64,000 nucleotides of DNA, from NCBI GenBank assembly GCA_965203605.1, contig OZ241902.1, positions 2,852,001 to 2,916,000 of the forward strand, in the 5' to 3' direction. Under the pieces are notes generated by a model that had not been told where the DNA came from, made no database searches, and saw only the letters and a list, made by a program, of their open reading frames with translations. The first letter of the stretch is position 1; each line of letters starts with the position of its first letter. Positions 18,535 through 27,386 of the stretch are shown piece by piece. Made by a program: the position numbers and the translations under genes. Origin of the DNA: JAPOUP01 sp965203605 (GTDB lineage Bacteria > Pseudomonadota > Alphaproteobacteria > Rhodobacterales > Rhodobacteraceae).

Positions 18535-19578
18535 ATGGGCAATACTTCACACAATTACGATCATGAACTGGATGAGGGTTCCGCCTCGCGGTTCCAGCCT
18601 GCCGTTCGCCTCGTGAAAATCGCGCTTTCGCTTGCAGCATCGGCTGAAGGGCGATCTGTCACGGAACTCATGGAGGAATTCCAGCTGCGCAGGCGAACGG
18701 TGCAAAGGATGGTAGCGGCACTGGACGAACTGTTTCCGATTGAACAGATCGATGAGGGTCGTTATCGCCGTTATCGCATTACCGCGGGCTTCTCGGCTTT
18801 CCTGCTTGCTCCAACCGCTGAGGAACTGGCTGACCTTAAGCTCGCCGCACAGATGTTTGACGAAAGAGGGGAAAACGCACGGGCCGAATCCCTGAGGGAT
18901 CTAGGACGACGCAATCTGGCCGCGCTTCGGGAAAGGCAACGGTTGCGGCTTGCGCCGGACATAGAGGCCCTGGCCCTGACACAGCTGCCGGTTGCATCAC
19001 CTGGCCCTCATGTCGAAGTCGACCCAAAGGTCCTTTCGACCTGCCAACTGGCGCTGATGGCCCAGAGGCTGCTAAGTTTCACCTACGCATCGACGTCCGG
19101 TACATCCACCATACGCACCGCCGCCGCACGCGGACTATTGATCGGGTCCCGTTCCTATCTTGTTGCGGCCTTGAGCGATGCGGACGCTCCGGTCCTCTTC
19201 CGGTTGGACCGCATGAGCGATGCGGACGTCACGGATTCGGTCGCATGGCCTGATCCGGATTTCAACCTCGACTCCTTCCGAGCAAAGTCCTTTGGCGTCT
19301 ATCAGGAGCAGCCCTCCGGCATACGATTGATCTTCGATGCCGAAGTGGCGGACAGTGCCAGCACATTCCGGTTCCACCCATGGCAGGAGGTCACCCAACT
19401 GGATGACGGGCGTCTCGCTGTCGAGTTCACTTCGGGAGGTCTGCGCGAACTCGCATGGCACCTGATGACCTGGGGTCCCACAGTGACAATCGACACCCCG
19501 AGGGAACTGAAGAATGAGATGGTCACACTACTTGAGGAACTTCTGGCGCGTCATGGATCGGAAAGTGACACGCCTTGA
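18535..19578 (+). CDS. WYL-domain transcriptional regulator
   Basis: 347 aa. An N-terminal winged helix (VRLVKIALSLAASAEGRSVTELMEEFQLRRRTVQRMVAAL, broken here: residues about 22-62) is followed by a WYL ligand-sensing domain (AARGLLIGSRSYLVAAL, LFRLDRMSDADVTD) and a C-terminal extension. ATG 18535 is used; ATG 18514 in frame is also possible. WYL regulators often sit beside defence or DNA-damage genes, and here it lies between a HicB remnant and ArdC, but its target cannot be inferred. Confidence 0.82.
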   Translation: MGNTSHNYDHELDEGSASRFQPAVRLVKIALSLAASAEGRSVTELMEEFQLRRRTVQRMVAALDELFPIEQIDEGRYRRYRITAGFSAFLLAPTAEELADLKLAAQMFDERGENARAESLRDLGRRNLAALRERQRLRLAPDIEALALTQLPVASPGPHVEVDPKVLSTCQLALMAQRLLSFTYASTSGTSTIRTAAARGLLIGSRSYLVAALSDADAPVLFRLDRMSDADVTDSVAWPDPDFNLDSFRAKSFGVYQEQPSGIRLIFDAEVADSASTFRFHPWQEVTQLDDGRLAVEFTSGGLRELAWHLMTWGPTVTIDTPRELKNEMVTLLEELLARHGSESDTP

Positions 19579-19749
19579 GAAACTTTCGACACGACTGCCA
19601 TCCTATGTCCTGATCTGACATTCATGAAGTGACTTTCCCCATAAGTCGGGAATCAGCTTACCCGGCACGGGCGGATTCAGCCGAATGGAGATCGTCTCCC
19701 GCACTTGCGAGTTCGGCCCGTCCAAAGAAATGAAACGGGGAACGGAATA

Positions 19750-20634
19750 GTGGCACATTTAGATCGAACTCAACGGGAATCCATCACTGATCGCGTCATC
19801 AAGGCCATGGAAGCGGGATGTCCGCCCTGGCGCAAACCCTGGACTGGATGCGTGAACGGAGCGAGCCTTCCCCTCCGGCACAACGGGGAACCCTATCGGG
19901 GAGTGAACGTCATTCTGCTGTGGTCTGCCGCCGAGCGTCACGGCTACACTGCCGCACGTTGGCTTACCTTCAGGCAGGCACAGATTCTTGGCGGCCGGAT
20001 TCGCAAGGGCGAAAGATCCGAGCTGGTGATGAAATGTGGCACGGTTATCGATGAAGACGAGAATGGTGACGAAAGGGTGATTCGCTTCGCACGTTACTAT
20101 CGGGTGTTCAATGCCGACCAGATCGACGGCCTTCCAAAGTCGCACTACGATAGATTGGATCCGGTTCGCGACCTTGGCACTCAGGCAAACCCTGAGCTGG
20201 ACGCGTTATTCGCCTCTACCGGAGCGCACATCGTCACGGCTGACGAGCCCCGTGCGTATTACGATATTGGACAGGACAGGATCCACATCCCGCCAATTGC
20301 CACTTTCCACAATTCCGCCGGTTACTACGCAACCCTCGCCCACGAACTCACTCATTGGACGGGCTCGGAGTCCCGTCTGGATCGCTTCAGTCGGTTCTGC
20401 GCGAATGAGGATTACGCCTTCGAGGAAATGGTTGCGGAGATCGGAAACTGCTTTCTCTGTGCGGTTCTCGGGCTGACCCCCGACTTCCAGCAGAGTGGTG
20501 CTTACCTGGAACGATGGCTACAGGTTTTGAAGACTGACAGTCGAGCCATCTATCGCGCCTCGAGTGAGGCGCAAAAGGCGGTGGACTATATCCTCGGACT
20601 TCAGATGCACACGTCCTTGCCTGACGCGGCATAG
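19750..20634 (+). CDS. ardC: ArdC-type antirestriction protein (ssDNA-binding plus zincin domain)
   Basis: 294 aa, GTG start after ACGGGGAACGG. The N-terminal domain matches ArdC (ESITDRVIKAMEAGCPPWRKPW, GVNVILLW, WLTFRQAQILGGRIRKGE). The C-terminal metallopeptidase-like domain keeps HELTHW (HExxH) and a downstream Glu in EEMVAEIGNCF. ArdC proteins shield incoming single-stranded DNA against type I restriction and are usually carried by plasmids or integrative elements. No conjugation genes are nearby, so this is probably the remains of a transferred element. Confidence 0.88.
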   Translation: MAHLDRTQRESITDRVIKAMEAGCPPWRKPWTGCVNGASLPLRHNGEPYRGVNVILLWSAAERHGYTAARWLTFRQAQILGGRIRKGERSELVMKCGTVIDEDENGDERVIRFARYYRVFNADQIDGLPKSHYDRLDPVRDLGTQANPELDALFASTGAHIVTADEPRAYYDIGQDRIHIPPIATFHNSAGYYATLAHELTHWTGSESRLDRFSRFCANEDYAFEEMVAEIGNCFLCAVLGLTPDFQQSGAYLERWLQVLKTDSRAIYRASSEAQKAVDYILGLQMHTSLPDAA

Positions 20635-20830
20635 ACAGCAAAGGACTGGGTGACCGGGTCGTCTTCAGAAGGAGCATGCACGGAATCCCGAGGATCCCCT
20701 CTCTTCTGAGTGGACCGGGAACTTTGCCCTTCGGAGCGACCTCTGCATTGGCCCGGATCGAATTGAACTGCACGCCGGATTCCGCAGAACAATTTACATG
20801 GCAACCGGCCGTTTCCGCACCGCTGCCGTC
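20635..20830. other. Intergenic spacer before IS630
   Basis: No gene or clear regulatory structure seen between ardC and the left end of the IS630 element. Confidence 0.4.
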
Positions 20831-22138
20831 TAGTGTAGCACCATCATTGCGTTGACGGGTAAAGGGACTTCAGCCTGATGCGTGCGTCGGCTGTCGTGAA
20901 ACGCCAGTCCACGGTGGCCCTTTCCCGGTTCCTGTTTCGAGCCCATGCCTCCGTCTCCCGGCACATCGTCTCCCGGTCGGGAATGCGGCGGTTCAGGCAC
21001 TGACGGACCATGGCCCCGATCCCGGTTCCGCCACGTTGAGCCAGCCTGCGTGCTTCGGGGGATGGTGGATCTCCAGCCGGGAGGCGATCCGCGCCGCCCC
21101 GTCGGGGGGGAACGTCCCGTGGAGGGAGTCGACGGTGTGGACGTTGAGGTTGTCCATCACGAGCACGATTCGCCTGCCGGGGAAGGTGACGTCCACCGGT
21201 TCGCGGATGGCCCTGGCCCAGTCCCCGCGCGTCCGGCGGTCGGTGACCTTCACCTCCCGCCAGCCGGGCGGCGGGGCGAACGGCATGAACAGGTCCGCGG
21301 CGCCGTTGCGCCCGTATCCGGAGTCGTGGACGGCGGGGTCGCCGGGGCGCACCGGCCGAGGCGCACGGGTCTCCCTCCTCCGCTGGCGGGAGGTCCCGTC
21401 CATGACGGCCAGCGCCCCGTCATCCGTGAACTCCCGCTGGCGCCGCTCCAGCATGTCCTCCATCGCGGCGGGGAGGTCGCCGCTGGCCCTGGGCGGGATG
21501 CACCGGTACCGCCTGGGCCATGGCTTCATGCCGTTTTTCAGGGTCTTCCCCACGGTCCCTTCCGAGATCGTGTCGACGATCTCCAGCCCGCCAGGCCGGT
21601 CCGCCAGCAGCTGCATCGTCCAGCGGCTCCGCCCCTCCGGCGGCTGCGGGCAGGCGAGGGCCACCAGCCTCCCCTCGCCGACTCCGTCGAGGCTGCGCGC
21701 CTTCCGGTTCTCCTGTTCGCGGCGGACCAGCGCCGCCTCCAGCCCCTCCCCGGCGCAGCGCCGGCGCACCCGCCCGGCGGTCGACACGCCGACCTCCAGG
21801 ATCGACGCGATGTCGGAATCGATGCGGCCCCCGTCGTCCCGGGCCTCGTCGGCCAGCAGCAGGATCCGTGCGTGCCGCCGCCTGTACGCCGCCGCCCCGC
21901 TGTCCACCAGCTTACGCAGCTCCGCCCTCTCGCCGTCCGAAAGACGGATCCGGTATATCCTGCGTCCCTTTCTGGAAGTCCCCGTTTCCTGTGCCATGCT
22001 CTGCTCCGTTCCGATGCAGCCCGGGGGCGGTCTGCCGCCGCCTTCCCTCCGCCTGCGTGTTGCCTGATGCCGGGAAAGATGGCATGATGCCGGGAAACAG
22101 TCAAACAGAACCGTCATTGCTACGATGGCGCTACACTA
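20831..22138 (-). mobile_element. IS630-family element with terminal inverted repeats and TA duplication
   Basis: The ends are TAGTGTAGCACCATCATTGC at 20831 and, on the other strand, TAGTGTAGCGCCATCG reading inward from 22138. TA at each end is the usual IS630 target duplication. One transposase gene fills the element, on the minus strand. The element separates the ardC side from a broken RecB-like nuclease gene. Confidence 0.88.
20844..21997 (-). pseudogene. IS630-family transposase, C-terminal frameshift
   Basis: The ATG at 21997 starts MAQETGTSRKGRRIYRIRL, a homeodomain-like N-terminal region. DDE residues are visible in AVMDGTS, VMDNLNVHT and NVAE. Just after the catalytic Glu (about 21035) a missing base moves the frame. 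The normal C-terminus (MVRQCLNRRIPDRET to LYPSTQ) continues in another frame to a TGA at 20844. The in-frame product stops early at 20993. Probably inactive in its present form. Confidence 0.82.
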
Positions 22139-22319
22139 GGAAGTGGCTAACGACGGCGCAGCGGGGCAGTTCCAGTCGCGTCACGCTTGCGACAAGGCTC
22201 CACTCAACGTGCGCAGCGGTTCCCGCTAGCCGATTCGCTGGCCCGCTGACGGCCGGTTCGGCGGTATCGCGTCGGCCGGGTGTTCCAGAGGTGCATGGCC
22301 AATGACCGGGCGGCTGTCC

Positions 22320-22673
22320 GGTTTGAAAAAGTTTCGGCGCAGGGCGGGATCGGGGTGGTTCGAGCGCAGATCGGGGTCGCCCAATAATCCATCGACCTGA
22401 ATGCGTCCGCCATAGATAAGGGCCTCGCCCTTTTTGCATCGCTTCCAGTGTAAGCCGCTCCTTTTCATCACCGGCGTACGGGGAAAGGTCGAGGAACGGG
22501 ACTTGTAGACCGGCGATGACTTCGCGCTCGTATGGCGAACCCTTCTCCCAGAGAAGTTCGACAAAAGGGTTTGGCTCGTCCCGTTGTGCCGGGTCGGCGA
22601 ACAGGTCCATCGTCACGCGATGCGGACACGCAACAAGTTCGTAAAGCATTGCGGCAGTTATGGGCGCAACCAT
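22320..22673 (-). pseudogene. RecB-like nuclease (TM0106 family), broken N-terminal fragment
   Basis: ATG 22673 has GGAGG 5 nt upstream. The first about 80 residues (MLYELVACPHRVTMDLFADP, LLWEKGSPYEREVIAGLQ, LDLSPYAGDEKERLTLEAM) match the N-terminus of TM0106-type RecB-like nucleases. A frameshift near 22432 moves the next block (GEALIYGGRIQVDGLLGDPDL) to another frame, and after about 22365 the homology ends. The nuclease core is lost. Confidence 0.7.
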
Positions 22674-22852
22674 TACCGCCTCCTAGACTTTGAATGTTGA
22701 GCTAACATCTTCGATCTCCGCTGCCTAGCGGTCCAGTCCTCGATGTTTCCGAACGTGCCGGCATTTCCACGCGAGCATCGGCATGGCTCCAATGCGCACA
22801 CGTATTTCTGGCACCACGTCCAACAAATCAGCGTGGACGTCGCCGCGATCTA

Positions 22853-23722
22853 GGGTCTGTTGACAATCATGCTGCCGCCACCACGCCGGCTACGGGATGA
22901 ATCCCGGCCGCAAAGCTCGCGTCCGTCCTGTCGCAGCGCGTCGCGATCGCACGGAACTCCCTGGTTCTGGCGAAGAAATTCTCGACCTGATGCCGCCACC
23001 CATACATATCCCGGTCGTGCTCCCTGGGCTCCGTCCGGTTCCGCTTCGACGGAATCACCGCCTCCGCCCCGCGCAGGGCCAGATCCTCCAGGAGCCGGTC
23101 CGCGCCGGACGCCCTGTCCCCGACCAGCGCCCCGAAGGGGAGCCCGTCCAGAAGCTTCGCCGTCCCCGCGGGGCCGTGCGCCTGCCCGGGCAGGATCACG
23201 GAGCGGACCAGGTATCCGGGCGCGTCCACGGCCGCCACGACCTTGCCCGTCAGGCCGCCCCGGGAGCGGCCGATCCCCTGGCGGCAGGTCCCCCTTCCGC
23301 GCCCGCCGCCTTCCGGTGCGCCTGCACGACCGTGCCGTCGACGGACACCCATTCGAGGTCGAAATCCTCCGACAGGGCATTGAAAACGCGCCCGGAAACC
23401 CCGGACAGCGCCCAGCGGCGGAACCGCCTGAACACATTGTTCCAGTTGCCGAAGCGCTCCGGAAGGTCCCGCCACGGCGATCCCGTGCGGAACCGCACGG
23501 GCACCGCCTCCACGAACCGCCGGTCGTCCGCCGCGGTGGCGCCGGGATCGGTCGCCCTGCCGGGCGGCATGGGCCCGGTCCGCGCCCACATGGCGTCGGT
23601 CAGCACCGTCCTGTCCGCATCCATCATGTCACCTGCCCGTCTGCCCGTGCCGCCGTTCCGGCGCGCATCGCGGCTAGATAACAGGGGACGCGCCGAATCG
23701 CAACCCAATTGTCAACAGGCCC
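22853..23722 (-). mobile_element. IS5-family (IS427-like) element, copy 1
   Basis: 870 bp bounded by GGGTCTGTTGACAAT at the left and the inverse of GGGCCTGTTGACAAT at the right, flanked by TA on both sides. Same length, ends and orientation as the copy at 27387-28256. It is inserted in the 3' part of the AbiEii toxin gene. Confidence 0.9.
22867..23627 (-). CDS. IS5-family transposase in two frames (OrfA/OrfB), copy 1
   Basis: OrfA starts at ATG 23627 (AGGTGAC upstream) and reads MDADRTVLTDAMWARTGPM through WRDLPERFGNWNNVFRRF and a catalytic Asp in VSVDGTVVQAH. OrfB, in the -1 frame, carries RGGLTGKVVAAVDAPG, GDRA and the terminal YGWRHQVENFFARTREF with the catalytic Glu. The frames meet near GGAAGGGGGACC (about 23295), a plausible slippage site as used by IS427-group elements. 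I see no further disruption, so the element may still be active. Confidence 0.8.
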
Positions 23723-24574
23723 TAGAACGCCGTCGAGAAACTCCCGCTCGTTCGCTGTCAGATCGAACAGAAAGGCGAATTTTTCCCGGCAAAGCGCTAC
23801 GGTCTCCTCGATCCACGCGTCGACATCTCCCTTGCCGGTGAAGCGGTCGCGCGGCAGGCAGATCGCGAGTTTCTGACGAAGCTCGCACGGGTCGCCTTTG
23901 ATGGCGTCTACCGACATGGTCCGCCAATCGCGCCGACCGCAGGCGCCGATGGCGAGGACGGCGGTTTTGATCCGGCTCCAGTCGAGCACGTCGATCGAGA
24001 GAATACGGCGCGCATCGAACAGGTCGCGCGCGGCATGCCGGTCGACGAGCGCGATGAGCTTGCCGGCGACGATCTCGTGAAGGTCGAGGACGAGAACATC
24101 ACTTGCCCGCATATCGCCCAAGGGACGTGACTCCATGCGGGTCGTGCCAAACAGGGGCTGGCGCGCCATGTAGTTGACATCGAGTTCCAGCGTGGCGTTG
24201 CCGCCAAGCGCGGACGAATAGCGCGACCGCCACTTGCCGCCGGCGTGCTCATCGGGCTGACGGCGGACGCTGTAACCTTGGGAAGCGAGGAGACGATTGA
24301 GCGCCGCATCGACGTCTGGGCGCTCGGTTTCCATCGCCACCCGGTCGAGCGCGCCTATGTAATTCAAGTCGATATCGACCGAGAGTCGGTCGAGCCCGAG
24401 GTGGAAGACGTTCAGCGTCGTTCCGCCCTTGAGCACGAGTCGCTCCGACAGGTCCGGATCGCGGGCGATTTCCTGCAGCAAGTCCAGGAGCCGCAGCACC
24501 TTTTCGAGCGTACCGAGCTGGTGCCCGGTCTCATCGGCGAGGCGCTGCAGCGTTTGGACCGAGGGCGCCGCCAT
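23723..24574 (-). pseudogene. AbiEii-type nucleotidyltransferase toxin, C-terminus replaced by IS5 sequence
   Basis: Toxin of the AbiE type IV toxin-antitoxin/abortive-infection system. Visible are the nucleotidyltransferase motif region (SERLVLKGGTTLNVFHLGLDRLSVDIDLNYIGALD, given here in parts: KGGTTLN and DIDLNY), then the VLDLHEIVAGKLIALVDR helix and DLFDARRIL. The gene abuts its antitoxin (TGA then ATG). The IS5 copy 1 insertion at 23722 removes the natural C-terminus; the frame runs on into the IS and would add about 33 foreign residues, to a stop at 23624. The nucleotidyl-transfer core is present, so loss of toxicity is likely but not certain. Confidence 0.82.
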
Positions 24575-25384
24575 TCACAGCCCCTCGAAGCGGCGTTCGA
24601 CGATGTCGATGGGGAGGATGACGTTCCAGCCCTTTGCGGCCCTCCCCTCGCCCGATTTGGTGCCCAGCGCATATCGCGCCTGGGAGGGTGCCAGCGTGCG
24701 AACCGCGTCGAGCGCAGTGTCCGGCACACCCAACCGTTTTTGTTCGCTTTCCAGCCAGGAGCCCAGTGCGCCGGCAGCCGTGGCGTTACCAAGCGCGCAC
24801 GTGTACCGGACCAGCGCCCCGGCGTCGACGCGTGCGACCAGGTCCAGCGAGTTGAAGAGCTCCTCCGCGCCGCCAGCCAGGTCATAGCGGTCGAACAGAT
24901 CGACGATCGTCCGCTCGACCGTCGTCACATTGACCTCCAGCCCCAAGCGATCGACCAACGTGACGCCGTCAGTCAATGCCCCATTGCGTTGGGCGAAGCC
25001 GCGCAGCGGCTTGACGAACCGGCAGGTCAAGCCGATTGCCTCGAAGACGCCGGGCTCGCCGTGCGCGATCACCTGGACCTCATGCCCGTCGGTGTAGGCG
25101 CAGCCGTGCAGCTCGAGGGCCGAGTGATAGGCGATCACGCCGCCGCGGCGCAGACGGGAGGCGGCCAGGAAGCGGTCGACAGACCATTTGTCGGCGTCGG
25201 CATGCTTGGGCACGGACGCGAAGACGCCCCGCGCGACGCGCCGGATGTTGCCTGCTTGAAGATGCTGGGTAAGCATCACCGTGATGACCTTGTCTTGAGG
25301 GCGGCGGCCAACAGCAGCGGCGTATTCGGCGCGGCTGAAGACGGGGTGAGCGCTGAAGAAGGGCGCGGATATGAGGCGGGACAT
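24575..25384 (-). CDS. AbiEi-type antitoxin
   Basis: 269 aa from ATG 25384 (an in-frame GTG at 25420 is possible). The N-terminal winged helix (FSRAEYAAAVGRRPQDKVITVML, about residues 15-37) and RVARGVFASVP match AbiEi antitoxins, followed by SVDRFLAASRLRRGGVIAYHSALELHG and TTVERTIVDLFDR. AbiEi represses the operon and neutralises AbiEii. Here it is whole while its toxin partner is truncated, so the system has probably been reduced to a silent antitoxin. Confidence 0.85.
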   Translation of the reverse strand: MSRLISAPFFSAHPVFSRAEYAAAVGRRPQDKVITVMLTQHLQAGNIRRVARGVFASVPKHADADKWSVDRFLAASRLRRGGVIAYHSALELHGCAYTDGHEVQVIAHGEPGVFEAIGLTCRFVKPLRGFAQRNGALTDGVTLVDRLGLEVNVTTVERTIVDLFDRYDLAGGAEELFNSLDLVARVDAGALVRYTCALGNATAAGALGSWLESEQKRLGVPDTALDAVRTLAPSQARYALGTKSGEGRAAKGWNVILPIDIVERRFEGL

Positions 25385-25548
25385 GGAAGTTTCGGACTTC
25401 ACTTTGACAAATTCGATCACAACGATATATGAGATATGGCTTTCTCCGATCTGAGGATAGGAAACCTATTTAGTCGCTCTCCCTCGGCCTTCCGCCGGTT
25501 CCATACTAGCTGAGCCTGATTCCTGCCTGTCGGGCAGGGCAGGCATGT

Positions 25549-25752
25549 CTGCGGACCGCCGAGCGACTGGTCAGGCTGATCGCGTTGTTCTGTATCCTGA
25601 GCTGGCACGTGTTCTGGCTGACGATGCTCAACCGGGTCGAGCCGAACCTCGAACCCGTCCTCGTGCTCAGCGAGTTCGAAACGAGCATCCTCGATCGCCT
25701 GATTCCCAACCCAGCTCACCATCCTCCCGCAGCTAGTGTAGCGCCATCGTAG
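25549..25752 (+). pseudogene. IS4-family transposase, C-terminal fragment
   Basis: Translated in the frame beginning at CTG 25549, the sequence reads LRTAERLVRLIALFCILSW, then FWLTMLNR and ETSILDRLIPN, the C-terminal region of IS4-type transposases related to IS50. There is no start codon or catalytic domain. The fragment ends where the solitary IS630 end begins (25735), so an IS630 insertion cut this element. Confidence 0.7.
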
Positions 25753-25764
25753 AAATGAGTATTC
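25735..25764 (+). repeat. Solitary IS630 terminal repeat
   Basis: TAGTGTAGCGCCATCGTAG is the same end as at 22138. Only about 30 bp remain before the IS66 element starts, so the rest of this IS630 copy is lost. It dates the IS66 arrival as later than an IS630 insertion into the IS4 remnant. Confidence 0.75.
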
Positions 25765-27384
25765 GTAACTGCTCACCCCTTCCTGGGTGCGGACCGGGCA
25801 TCGTTCGGCTTGACCATGTCGGCTGCGTTTCCGGCCAGGGCGATCTGGATGGCGACGGGTGGGTTGTAACCGAGGGTGGCCATCGAGCTCAGGTAGCTGG
25901 AGATCCAGCACCATGCCTCGGCATGGAGCTGTGTCCGGAAGCAGCCCGACACCTTGATCCTCACCCTGGCCATGCGGATTTTCCGCCCGCCGGCGTTGTC
26001 GGTGAAGCTGACGTCCGGGTCGGCCATGAAGCGCGGCACGGACCCCCCGTGCCTCCCGAGGCGCCCGTGGAGGTTGTGCGCGTCGGATCCCGCGACCCTC
26101 CCGCGCCTTCCCTTCGGACGCGGCGGGATCTCCGGCAGCTCCCCGCCGCCCTGTGTAAGGATGGTCCGGTACCGCCTGCGCACGCTCCGGCGTCCGGCCT
26201 CGGGCAGGACCCTGGCGTCGCTTCGGTTGACGCTGTGGCAGGCCTCGCGCAGCGGCCTTTCCATCAGGCGCGCCCGGCGGAAGCCGTTGGATTCCACGAC
26301 GGACGTCAGTTCGCGGAGGATATGGGAGCCACAGGGCCGGTGCGTACACCGGTGGTGGGTGAGGTGGCCCGCCCAGCAGTCGTGGACCGGCGTGCCGGTG
26401 TGGCGGGGGATGACGCCGATGTCCCCGATCGCCCCGCATCCGCGCCTGCGGTGCGGGCGCTTCAGGGTCAGGGACCCGTCGGTGGGGACATGGAGCCACC
26501 GCCTCCTGCCGTCCACGCGGAATCCGGTCCCGTCGGCGTGGAGGGCGGGGCGCTCCGGCAGGTGCGCGACGGCGGCCTCCTCCCACGGCCCGGGCGCGGC
26601 GCGCAGGCGGCGGATGTACCCCAGGCAGGTGGCCTCGGAGAGCATGGGGCCGGAGACCGCCTGGACCATGGCGACGGCCCGGGGCGGGGACAGCATGTGG
26701 GCGCCCGGCAGGCTGGTCGTGAAGGCCTGGAGGCCCGTGCCGTACTGGAGCGGGCCGGGCATGTCGCCGGGGAACCGCCCCTCTGTCCGGGCCCGGCAGT
26801 CCGGGCATTCCCTGGCCCCGGCCTCCACGCGGCGCCCGCCGACCTTGAGGACGATGCCGGACGGGACGCGCCGCCCGCGTCCGGTGGGCGCGACCCACGG
26901 GAGGTCGGCGCCGCAGCTCCCGCAGGCATCGACGGCGACCGTCTCCCCGACGGTGGTCCCGCCCATGTCCGCGCCGGTCCGCAGGTTCGGCTTCACGCCC
27001 CGGCCGCTGTTCCCGCCGCCGCGCCGCGCCGTCCCGTCACTCTCCGTCCGCCACGGGGGGATGCCGGAGCCGGCGCCGGTCCTGCGGGTCGTCCGTCCCG
27101 GCAGGACGGCCATCAGGATGTCCGGCAGGGTGAACGGCGCGCGGAACACGGCGCCGGCCTCCGCGGAGACCCTGCCGTCCCTCCGCAGCGCGGCGACGAC
27201 GGCCCTGGCACCCTCGAACCCCTCGCGCGGCGATGCCGCGTCCGCCGTCGGCATCACCCGGCCTCCACCGCCATGACCGTCGCCTCCGCCGTGATTCGCC
27301 CTGACGGAAGGACCATGGAACGGATGGTTCCATGATGTCAGGCGGAAAGGCGGGACGGTCAGGGATGAAGGGGCGAGCAGTTAC
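25765..27384 (-). mobile_element. IS66-family element with single transposase gene
   Basis: Imperfect inverted ends: GTAACTGCTCACCCCTTC at 25765 and, inward from 27384, GTAACTGCTCGCCCCTTC. The element is about 1.6 kb with one large ORF and no tnpA/tnpB genes, like the ISBst12 subgroup. No 8-bp duplication is seen: the left flank GAGTATTC does not recur at the right, where an IS5 copy abuts. Confidence 0.8.
25773..27257 (-). CDS. IS66-family transposase
   Basis: 494 aa. It has the zinc-ribbon-like Cys cluster (CGSCGADLP, CPDC) near residues 110-160, then the IS66 catalytic core (LHADGTGFRVDGRRRWLHV with the first Asp, GCGAIGDIGVIPRHTG, HDCWAGH with the second) and HILREL. The third acidic residue is less clear at FTDNAGGRKIRM, where most members have a TNN/E arrangement. 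The frame is unbroken, so the enzyme could be functional. Confidence 0.8.
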   Translation of the reverse strand: MMPTADAASPREGFEGARAVVAALRRDGRVSAEAGAVFRAPFTLPDILMAVLPGRTTRRTGAGSGIPPWRTESDGTARRGGGNSGRGVKPNLRTGADMGGTTVGETVAVDACGSCGADLPWVAPTGRGRRVPSGIVLKVGGRRVEAGARECPDCRARTEGRFPGDMPGPLQYGTGLQAFTTSLPGAHMLSPPRAVAMVQAVSGPMLSEATCLGYIRRLRAAPGPWEEAAVAHLPERPALHADGTGFRVDGRRRWLHVPTDGSLTLKRPHRRRGCGAIGDIGVIPRHTGTPVHDCWAGHLTHHRCTHRPCGSHILRELTSVVESNGFRRARLMERPLREACHSVNRSDARVLPEAGRRSVRRRYRTILTQGGGELPEIPPRPKGRRGRVAGSDAHNLHGRLGRHGGSVPRFMADPDVSFTDNAGGRKIRMARVRIKVSGCFRTQLHAEAWCWISSYLSSMATLGYNPPVAIQIALAGNAADMVKPNDARSAPRKG

Positions 27385-27386
27385 TA

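Noticed and set aside
23290..23305. IS5 two-frame transposase counted as a pseudogene
   Set aside because: Both copies share the same junction, and IS427-group elements use programmed frameshifting there, so I left them as possibly functional.
25755..27335. Long plus-strand frames opposite the IS66 transposase
   Set aside because: Antisense shadows of a GC-rich gene, low-complexity Pro/Gly/Arg content.
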